This document shows, piece after piece, positions 30,201-35,966 of a DNA stretch of 35,966 nucleotides. Position 1 is the first letter of the stretch; each line of letters opens with the position of its first letter. The notes below the pieces were generated by a model. It saw nothing but the letters and a program-made list of their open reading frames with translations. It made no database searches and was not told the DNA's origin. Source of the stretch: Acidobacteriaceae bacterium (GTDB lineage Bacteria; Acidobacteriota; Terriglobia; Terriglobales; Acidobacteriaceae); the NCBI GenBank assembly GCA_003139095.1, contig PLHW01000025.1:26421-62386 (forward strand), given 5' to 3'. The position numbers were made by a program, and so were the translations under genes.

Positions 30201-31988
30201 ATGAATTCCCCCACGCCCGTCCCCGCTCTCCTCGTCCCGCTCGCCGCCCTTCTGCTTGCTCTCGCCCCTGCATTCTCTCCCGTCCCCGCCCACGCCGCCT
30301 CTGCCAAAAGCCCCGCCAAGAAAGAAGCGAAATCCGCCCCCGCCGCCGATCCCACCGACACCCTGCTCCTCTCCACCATCCAGAACGAGCTCCATCGCGG
30401 CCAGGCCGAACTCTCCAAACTCGATCCCGCTCCCTACTTCACCAGCTACAGCATCTCCGACGAAGACTCCATGGTCGTCATGGCTTCCGAAGGCGGCGTC
30501 CTCACCTCCACCCGCGAGCGCCGCCGCGTCGCCGACGTCAGCATGCGCATCGGCAAGCCCGAATTCGATAACACCCACGACCGCGAACGCGCCTCTGCCA
30601 TCACCACCGGCGCCCTTCCCATCGACGACTCACCCGACGCCATCGCCCGCACTCTCTGGCGTCTCACCTACGAGGAGTACCGCAAGGCCAGCAAGGCCTA
30701 TACCAACGTCAAAACCAAAACTGCCGTCCGCGCCAAAGATGAAGACGAGTCCCCCGACTTCTCCATCGAAAAGCCTTCCTCGTATGTCGAGAAGTCCACT
30801 CCCGCCGCCCTCCCCGACCAGAAGGCTTGGGAAGATCTCGCCCGCCGCTACTCCGCCGCCTTTCGCCGCTACCAGATTCAGGAATCTCTCGTCTATCTCT
30901 CCGCCGCCACCGGTCGCAGTTATCTCGTCTCCACCGAAGGCACAAACGTCGTCACCGCCGACGCCATCTTCCGCGTCCTTATCGAAGGCCAGGTCCTCGC
31001 CGACGATGGCATGATGCTCGAGCGCGCCGAAACCTTTCAGTACTCCGATCCCTCCAAGCTCCCTTCCCAGGCCGAAGTCGACGCCGCCGTCGCCAGCATC
31101 GCCCACGACCTCAACGCCCTCCGCGCCGCCCCACTCGCCGAGCCTTACAGCGGCCCCGCCCTGCTCTCCGGCCGCGCCGCCGCCGTCTTTTTTCACGAAG
31201 TCCTCGGCCATCGCATCGAAGGCCAGCGCCAGCGCGGTCGCGAAGAAGGCCAGACCTTCACCAAAAAGATCGACGAAAAAATTCTCCCCGACTTCCTCTC
31301 CGTCACCGACGATCCCACCCTCCGCACTCTCGCCGGCGTCGATCTCTCCGGCTTCTACCGCTACGACGACGAAGGCATTCCCGCCGAGCGCGTCGAAGTC
31401 GTCAAAGACGGTGTCCTCAAAAATTTCCTCATGGGTCGCATGCCCATCAAAAATTTCGCCAGTTCCAACGGACATGGCCGCGCGCAAGCAGGCAAAATGC
31501 CCGTCGGCCGCCAGGGCAATCTCATCGTCACCTCGTCAAAAACCGTGCCCGACGCCGAATTGCGCGCCCGCTTCATCGACGAAATCAAAAAGCAGGGTAA
31601 GCCCTACGGCCTCTTCTTCGAAGACATCCAGGGCGGATTCACCCTCACCACCCGCGCCGCTCCGCAAGCTTTTCAGGTTGTGCCCGTCATGGTCTGGCGC
31701 GTCTACCCCGACGGCCGCCCCGACGAACTTGTCCGCGGCGTCGATATCGTCGGCACCCCGCTCACCGTCTTAAACCACATCGAAGCCACCGGCGACACTC
31801 CAAGCGTCTTCAACGGAATCTGCGGCGCGGAATCGGGTAGCATTCCCGTTTCCGCCGCCTCCCCCATGATTCTCTTCAGCGATGTAGAAGTACAAAAACG
31901 TAAGTACGGCGACACCCGGCCTCCAATTCTCCCCCCGCCCCCCCTCGACGAAAAAAGCGATAACGCCGAAAAAGGCGGTGCCCAATGA
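30201..31988 (+). CDS. Exported TldD-like metalloprotease
   Basis: A 595-residue protein of the TldD/PmbA (modulator of DNA gyrase) family. An N-terminal signal peptide (LLVPLAALLLALAPAFSPVP, cleavage likely after AHA near residue 31) replaces the cytoplasmic start of classical TldD. The zinc motif HExxxH is intact as HEVLGH (332-337) in AVFFHEVLGHRIEGQ. Further on are the SNGHGRA and PVGRQGNLIV elements and the closing GGFTLTTRAAP and TPLTVLNHIEATGD-type segments. Classical TldD/TldE form a heterodimer that degrades unfolded peptides and matures microcin B17. The frame runs back to a GTG at 30129 inside the terminator-like hairpin, but the ATG at 30201 fits the signal peptide. The stop overlaps the next start by 4 nt. 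Confidence 0.88.
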   Translation: MNSPTPVPALLVPLAALLLALAPAFSPVPAHAASAKSPAKKEAKSAPAADPTDTLLLSTIQNELHRGQAELSKLDPAPYFTSYSISDEDSMVVMASEGGVLTSTRERRRVADVSMRIGKPEFDNTHDRERASAITTGALPIDDSPDAIARTLWRLTYEEYRKASKAYTNVKTKTAVRAKDEDESPDFSIEKPSSYVEKSTPAALPDQKAWEDLARRYSAAFRRYQIQESLVYLSAATGRSYLVSTEGTNVVTADAIFRVLIEGQVLADDGMMLERAETFQYSDPSKLPSQAEVDAAVASIAHDLNALRAAPLAEPYSGPALLSGRAAAVFFHEVLGHRIEGQRQRGREEGQTFTKKIDEKILPDFLSVTDDPTLRTLAGVDLSGFYRYDDEGIPAERVEVVKDGVLKNFLMGRMPIKNFASSNGHGRAQAGKMPVGRQGNLIVTSSKTVPDAELRARFIDEIKKQGKPYGLFFEDIQGGFTLTTRAAPQAFQVVPVMVWRVYPDGRPDELVRGVDIVGTPLTVLNHIEATGDTPSVFNGICGAESGSIPVSAASPMILFSDVEVQKRKYGDTRPPILPPPPLDEKSDNAEKGGAQ

Positions 31989-33838
31989 CTAACACCGCAA
32001 TGACCCGCACCAAAACGACGCGCACCGCAACGAAAAAAAGTCCGGCGCTTCTCAGGCCTTTGGTTTGTCTCGGCGCACTCCGCGGTTTTTCTCGGCACAC
32101 TCTGCGGTTAAAAGCTTTTCGCCTGCGCCAAATCAACCTCTCCGCCTTCGCAATCCTGTTAGCCCTGATCCTGTGTGGCGCGGACACTCCTGTCCGCGCT
32201 GCCGGCACGGCCGAAAAGTCGAACGCAACCGAAACCGCCCCCGCCGCCCAACCCGACCCCCTCCTCCGCGCCCTCCAACTAGAAATGGCCCGCTCCAAGT
32301 CCAAACTCAAAATGGACAACGTCCCCGCCCCCTACTACATCGAGTACCGCGTCACCGCCCTCGATGCCTTCGAAGCCTCTGCCACCTTCGGCGCACTCCG
32401 CAGCCGTCAGCACGGCACCGGTCGCTTCCTCCGCGTCGTCGTCCGCATCGGCGACTACAAGCAGGACAGCTACTACAGCACCGGCGAAGGCACCGTCGAT
32501 CTCGCCCCCCTCGACGACGACATCTTCGCCATCCGCCACCGTATCTGGCTCGCCACCGATCGCGCCTACAAAGCCGCCGGCGAAGCTCTCTCCGCCAAGC
32601 AGTCCGCCCTCAAACAACTCAAAGTCGACACCCCCGTCGACGACTTCGCCCCCGCCACTCCTGTCGTCCAAATCGATCCGCTCGTCCATCTCCCCGACAC
32701 CGACTTCGCTCCCTGGCTCCAGCTTCTCGAAGATTCTTCCGCTCTCTATCGTTCCGATCCCCAACTCGAGCACTTCGAATCCTCCCTCCGCTTCGAAGCC
32801 GTCAACCATTATTTCGTCAACTCCGAAGGCACCATTGCCCGCTACGGCAGCGCCCGCTACGCCATTGCCGTCTCTGGTTCCACCCAGGCCGCCGACGGCA
32901 TGCGCCTCCAGCGCTCCCACGAAGACGAGGCCAAAGACTTATCCACCCTCCCCACCCGCGAGCAATTTCTCCAAACCTCCGCTCGTCTCCTCCGAACCCT
33001 CAAGTTTCTCCGCGACGCACCCGTCGTCGCCGAGGAATATCGCGGCCCGGTCCTGTTCTCGAACGACGCCGCCGCCTCCGTTGTCGCCGAACTCATCGCT
33101 CCCAACATCCTCGGCAAAAAACCCAAGCTCCGCGAAAACGCCCGCACCACCGGCCGCTGGTCCTCCAGCTACAAAACCCGCGTCCTCCCCGATTTCATCG
33201 ACCTTACCGACGATCCCTCCCTTGACGAGTTAGCCGGTCAGCCCCTCTTCGGCAACTACTCGCTCGATGACGAAGGCGTCAAAGCCGTCCGCGTTCCCCT
33301 CGTCGAAAAAGGTCAGCTCATCTCCTACCTCATCGGCCGCGCACCCATCCGCGACTTTCCCACTTCCAACGGACACGGCCGCGCCACCGCCACCGGCGCG
33401 CCCGAGCCGCGCCCCGGCAACCTCATCCTCCAATCCACCAATCCCCAACCCGACGCCGACCTGAAAAAACAATTGCTCGATCTCGCCCGCCAGCGCGGCC
33501 TCCCCTACGCCATCTACGTCGAAACCCTGGGCCCGCACCTCGAGCCCCGCCTCATGTACCGCATCTACACCAAAGACGGTCATCAGGAACCAGATTCACA
33601 CCAGGAACCAGACGCGCGCCAGGAACTCATCCGCGGCGCCGTCTTCGGCGATCTCGACGAGCGCGCTCTCCGCGGCAATCTCATCGCCGCCGGCACCGCC
33701 CCCTTCATCGAAAATCACTTAGAGCCCGTCCCCCACAGCATCTCGAGCCCCGCCCTCCTCTTCGACGAACTCCAAATCAAGCCCGCCCAGTCGACAAAAC
33801 AAAGCCTCCCCGAATACCCCCCACCCCCACTCAAGTAG
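31985..33838 (+). CDS. Exported TldE/PmbA-like partner without the zinc motif
   Basis: A 617-residue paralogue of the upstream gene. It aligns at GPVLFSNDAAASVVAELIAP against GPALLSGRAAAVFFHEVLGH, so HExxxH has become AExxxP (A368, E369, P373) and both histidines are lost, as in TldE. SNGHGRA and GNLI are kept. This pairs an active and an inactive subunit, like TldD/TldE. The hydrophobic segment INLSAFAILLALILCGADTP lies unusually far in (about residues 50-69), after a basic Thr/Arg-rich start. DNA for residues 28-47 is a dispersed-type repeat, and DNA for the end of the signal region is a palindrome. The short HQEPD repeat near residues 535-545 comes from a tandem duplication. Start codon ATG at 31985, overlapping the upstream stop. 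Confidence 0.85.
   Translation: MTNTAMTRTKTTRTATKKSPALLRPLVCLGALRGFSRHTLRLKAFRLRQINLSAFAILLALILCGADTPVRAAGTAEKSNATETAPAAQPDPLLRALQLEMARSKSKLKMDNVPAPYYIEYRVTALDAFEASATFGALRSRQHGTGRFLRVVVRIGDYKQDSYYSTGEGTVDLAPLDDDIFAIRHRIWLATDRAYKAAGEALSAKQSALKQLKVDTPVDDFAPATPVVQIDPLVHLPDTDFAPWLQLLEDSSALYRSDPQLEHFESSLRFEAVNHYFVNSEGTIARYGSARYAIAVSGSTQAADGMRLQRSHEDEAKDLSTLPTREQFLQTSARLLRTLKFLRDAPVVAEEYRGPVLFSNDAAASVVAELIAPNILGKKPKLRENARTTGRWSSSYKTRVLPDFIDLTDDPSLDELAGQPLFGNYSLDDEGVKAVRVPLVEKGQLISYLIGRAPIRDFPTSNGHGRATATGAPEPRPGNLILQSTNPQPDADLKKQLLDLARQRGLPYAIYVETLGPHLEPRLMYRIYTKDGHQEPDSHQEPDARQELIRGAVFGDLDERALRGNLIAAGTAPFIENHLEPVPHSISSPALLFDELQIKPAQSTKQSLPEYPPPPLK
32068..32126. repeat. CTCGGCGCACTCCGCGGTT-type dispersed repeat inside a coding region
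   Basis: The stretch TCTCGGCGCACTCCGCGG, ending CTCTGCGGTTAAAAGC with a CTGC end, is clearly related to 33858-33914. The two copies agree through CTCTGCGGTTAAAA and at about four of five positions overall by eye. This copy is translated as part of the TldE-like N terminus. Confidence 0.7.
32178..32199. repeat. 9-bp perfect palindrome in the TldE-like signal region
   Basis: GCGCGGACA (32178-32186), CTCC, TGTCCGCGC (32191-32199) is a perfect hairpin. It encodes the end of the hydrophobic segment (CGADTPVRA). Its compact symmetric form resembles dispersed intergenic palindromes. Confidence 0.65.
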
Positions 33839-33857
33839 GTTTCCCCTCCGCAAATTT

Positions 33858-33914
33858 TCTCTGCGCCCTCCGCGGGTTCTCTCTGCGAACTCTGCGGTTA
33901 AAATCTTTTTCTGC
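33858..33914. repeat. CTCTGCGxxCTCTGCGGTTAAAA-type dispersed repeat
   Basis: The run TCTCTGCGCCCTCCGCGG, then CTCTGCGAACTCTGCGGTT and AAAATC, lies in the spacer before the M28 peptidase gene. It is the non-coding relative of 32068-32126. Confidence 0.75.
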
Positions 33915-33978
33915 AAACTCCCAACCGCCGCCGCTCCGACTTCCCCACGAATCGCCCGCCCGCATTAGAATTACCCAA

Positions 33979-35445
33979 ATGAAATCGCCCAGCGGGGAAT
34001 CTCTCCTGAAACTGATCGCCGCACTCCTTCTCGCAGCAGCAGCCGCCGCCCAATCCCCGCCCACAAAATTTCCCGACGCCACTCCCACCGCCGCCCCGCA
34101 ATTTTCCCCCGATCTCCGCGCCCAACTCACGTCCCTCCGCGACGCCGCGCTCGCCAGCGACTACGCCTACCAGCAACTCTCCCACCTCACCGAAAATATC
34201 GGCCCCCGTCCCGCCGGTTCCGCCGCCGCCCAGGCCGCCTCCGAATACGTTGCCGCCGAACTCCGCCGCCTTGGCCTCGACGTTCACCTCGAGCCCGCCC
34301 AGGTCTCCCACTTCGTTCGCGGAGAAGAAAAAGCCGAGCTAGTCTCCTACCCCGGCCAAGGCCCCAACTCCACGCAGCGCATCGTCCTCTGCGCCCTCAG
34401 CGGCAGTTCCGCCACCGCGCCCGACGGCCTCACCGCCGACGTCATCGTCGTCCACAGCTTCGACGATCTCGCCGCGCTCCCCCGCGAAAAAGTCGCCGGC
34501 AAAATCGTTCTCTACAACGTTCCCTACGACGAGCGCATGGCCCTCGCCGGCTCCGCCTTCGAAGCCTACGGCCAGGCCGTCGTCTACCGCAGCCGCGGAG
34601 CCAAAGCCGCCGCCGCTCTCGGCGCCGCCGCCTCCCTAATCCGCTCCGTCGGAGGCGCAAACTTCCGTCTCCCCCATACCGGCTACAGCGCCCCCGCCGG
34701 CATCCCCGACGCCGCCCTCGCCGCCGAAGACGCCGACCTCATCGACCACCTCGCCGCCCAGGGTCCCGTCCGCCTCCATCTCACGCTCACCCCGCAATCT
34801 CTCCCTGAAACCACCGGCTACAACGTAGTCGCCGATCTCAAAGGCTCCGAGCATCCCGACCAAATCGTCATCGTCAGCGGCCATCTCGATTCCTGGGACC
34901 TCGGCCGTGGCGCCATCGACGACGGCGCCGGCGTCGCCATCTCCATGGCCACCGCCCAACTCTTCCAGCAACTCCACCTCCGCCCGCGCCGCACTCTTCG
35001 CGTCATCGCCTGGATGGACGAAGAAAACGGTGGCGGCGGCAACAAAACCTACGCCAAACAGCACGCCGCCGAACTCCCCAACCACATCGCCGCCATCGAG
35101 TCCGACGCCGGCGCCGCCCACCCGCTAGGCTTCTCTCTAAAAATGTCCCCCGAAGCCCAGTCGACTCTCCGCCCCCTAGCCGACATCCTCCGCCCCATCG
35201 GCACAACCCTCTTCTACAACGTCCCAGAAAGTCCCGGCTCCGACATCGACCCCCTAGTAAAAGCCGGCATCCCCGGCATAGGAATAATCCAGGATGGCCG
35301 CCACTATTTCGACTACCACCACAGCCCCGCCGACACGCTAGATAAGGTCGACCCCAAAGAGTTACAAGAAAACACGGCAGCCATGGCCACCCTAGCCCTA
35401 ACCCTAACTAATCTCCCAGACCAGTTACCAAGAACTCAAAAGTGA
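33979..35445 (+). CDS. Exported M28-family metallopeptidase
   Basis: A 488-residue secreted aminopeptidase or carboxypeptidase Q-like protein. A signal peptide (LLKLIAALLLAAAAAAQS) is followed by NIGPRPAGSAAAQAASEYV, a PA-like insertion (about 115-225), and the M28 core with the two-zinc ligands H302 (SGHLDSWD), D314 (GAIDDGAG), E348/E349 (MDEENGG), D376 (ESDAG) and H448 (YHHSPADT). It should cleave peptides outside the cytoplasm, which fits the two exported TldD/TldE-like proteins upstream, although a 140-bp spacer separates them. The last 25 or so codons use CTA and other codons that are rare in the rest of the gene (ACCCTAGCCCTAACCCTAAC near 35390), a local composition shift. Confidence 0.92.
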   Translation: MKSPSGESLLKLIAALLLAAAAAAQSPPTKFPDATPTAAPQFSPDLRAQLTSLRDAALASDYAYQQLSHLTENIGPRPAGSAAAQAASEYVAAELRRLGLDVHLEPAQVSHFVRGEEKAELVSYPGQGPNSTQRIVLCALSGSSATAPDGLTADVIVVHSFDDLAALPREKVAGKIVLYNVPYDERMALAGSAFEAYGQAVVYRSRGAKAAAALGAAASLIRSVGGANFRLPHTGYSAPAGIPDAALAAEDADLIDHLAAQGPVRLHLTLTPQSLPETTGYNVVADLKGSEHPDQIVIVSGHLDSWDLGRGAIDDGAGVAISMATAQLFQQLHLRPRRTLRVIAWMDEENGGGGNKTYAKQHAAELPNHIAAIESDAGAAHPLGFSLKMSPEAQSTLRPLADILRPIGTTLFYNVPESPGSDIDPLVKAGIPGIGIIQDGRHYFDYHHSPADTLDKVDPKELQENTAAMATLALTLTNLPDQLPRTQK

Positions 35446-35457
35446 GCCGCTTAGGCA

Positions 35458-35571
35458 GTTGCTGCTGGTGTTGCAGTTGGGGTTGCTGTTGATGTTGAAG
35501 TTGGTGTTGTTGTTGACGTTGCAGTTGGTGTTGCTGTTGATGTTGAAGTTGGTGTTGGTCTTGCCGTTGCT
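35458..35571. repeat. (GTTGNN) hexamer array, 19 units, with 48-bp higher-order period
   Basis: Units of GTTGNN run without a break from 35458. The order GTTGCA, GTTGGx, GTTGCT, GTTGAT, GTTGAA, GTTGGT at 35470 is repeated from 35518, so a 48-bp block has duplicated on top of the hexamer. Confidence 0.9.
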
Positions 35572-35602
35572 ATCGCGCCAGGAGGCTTTCCACTGGGGGT
35601 GC

Positions 35603-35633
35603 CCCATCCTTCGCGCACTTTGCGAAGGGTGGG
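35603..35633. terminator. Long hairpin, dispersed-repeat type, possible terminator
   Basis: CCCATCCTTCGC (35603-35614) and GCGAAGGGTGGG (35622-35633) form a 12-bp stem with one G-T wobble and a 7-nt loop. No T run follows. Its flanks (GGGGGTG before, GCAGC after) suggest a dispersed repeat rather than a dedicated terminator. Confidence 0.45.
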
Positions 35634-35796
35634 CAGCAGACTGATTGCACGATGGGCTTTGCCTTTCACGCCACCCGCGCCGAAAACGAAATCCTCGTCT
35701 GCGCTAGGGTGGGTTCCACTGCTCTCGCCTGCGGGGGGCGAATCTGAAAACGCAAAGTCGCTCTCCACTCTGATCGAGACGACAGGTCTGGGGTGA

Positions 35797-35910
35797 GCCG
35801 CACTTTTATCTGTACATATCCTATACATTAAAGACCTCGCCGAGGCCGGGGAACGCTTTAGAATTTCCGTGTTGCGGCCGGGAGATTTGCTGAAGAAGGT
35901 GAAAGCATGA
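35797..35910 (+). pseudogene. 3' remnant of a small gene, possibly a PIN-domain (VapC-like) toxin
   Basis: After an in-frame TGA at 35794-35796 the frame is open for 37 codons and ends ...LAEAGERFRISVLRPGDLLKK before the TGA at 35908. No usable start codon precedes the conserved-looking part. The order of a short helix followed by a strand and PxxLL resembles the C terminus of PIN-domain proteins. The stop overlaps the ATG of the next gene (ATGA), the usual arrangement in a toxin-antitoxin pair. The truncation point lies near the repeat-rich spacer. The family is tentative. Confidence 0.4.
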
Positions 35911-35966
35911 GCAAAGCTACTTATCCGTTGAAACTTCCGCTTTCCATCAAGAAAGCCGCGCAACGG
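35907..35966 (+). CDS. N-terminal part of an antitoxin-like protein (runs off the window)
   Basis: Twenty codons from the ATG at 35907, with GAAGGTGAAAGC upstream. The product starts MSKATYPLKLPLSIKKAAQR, the pattern (short strand LKLPLSI, then helix) of ribbon-helix-helix or HicB-type antitoxins. It overlaps the upstream remnant by 4 nt. Only the first 20 residues are visible, so the call is tentative. Confidence 0.5.
   Translation, partial: MSKATYPLKLPLSIKKAAQR

Larger units (their letters stand above)
35446..35796. other. Repeat-rich spacer after the M28 gene
   Basis: About 350 bp without a credible gene. It contains the GTTGNN hexamer array, an imperfect long hairpin at 35603-35633, and mixed sequence up to the gene remnant at 35797. 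ORFs across it consist of translated repeat. Confidence 0.6.

Noticed and set aside
35451-35963. 170-residue ORF on the minus strand
   Set aside because: Its C-terminal part is translated hexamer repeat (Thr/Pro/Ser/Ala), and it crosses the toxin-like remnant and the antitoxin start on the other strand.

Overview
The window is a GC-rich bacterial chromosome segment. Its gene content (FlbD next to motAB, a long tandem ThyX-like protein, exported TldD/TldE-like proteins, GTP-type PEP carboxykinase, P- and L-ring genes that imply an outer membrane) and its many short tandem repeats suggest an Acidobacteriota of the Terriglobia (Koribacter-like) type. That placement is an inference from gene style, not from a marker-gene comparison. 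I see no rRNA, tRNA, CRISPR array, insertion sequence or prophage.

Positions 1-12.7 kb hold housekeeping and signalling genes: the 3' part of ligA, convergent gltX, a 1130-residue membrane sensor with 7 TM segments, three GAF domains, GGDEF and HD-GYP, a small hypothetical gene, pckG, a second hypothetical gene, a PgeF/YfiH laccase-domain protein, an FmdB-type zinc ribbon protein, and a double-length ThyX-like protein whose signature motif appears split between its two halves.

Positions 12.8-29.7 kb are a flagellar and chemotaxis cluster in three blocks. The flbD-motA-motB block (stator) is on the minus strand. The fliC, fliD-fliS-orf block (filament, cap, chaperones) is on the plus strand; fliC has a near-consensus sigma-28 promoter nested in a 9-bp inverted repeat. 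A long minus-strand block runs cheY-cheX, flgF-flgG-flgA-flgH-flgI-flgJ (rod and rings), then flgM-orf-flgN-flgK-flgL (anti-sigma factor, chaperone, hook-filament junction), the last group behind one strong and one weaker sigma-28-type promoter. This is the usual division between hook-basal-body genes and late filament genes under FliA/FlgM control. Most gene boundaries in this block carry a different short tandem repeat (7, 12, 14, 15 or 17 bp), either in the spacer or at the end or start of the reading frame.

Positions 30.2-36 kb hold an overlapping pair of predicted exported TldD-like (HExxxH present) and TldE-like (motif lost) proteins, and an exported M28 metallopeptidase. They are followed by a hexamer repeat, a dispersed-type hairpin, a truncated gene remnant that may come from a PIN-domain toxin, and the first 20 codons of a gene that resembles a ribbon-helix-helix or HicB-type antitoxin.

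The items most worth a second look are the split-motif tandem ThyX protein, the exported TldD/TldE pair (whose TldE-like N terminus is partly made of dispersed repeat DNA), the boundary-located tandem repeats across the flagellar block (one triplicates a Shine-Dalgarno sequence), and the symmetric fliC promoter.
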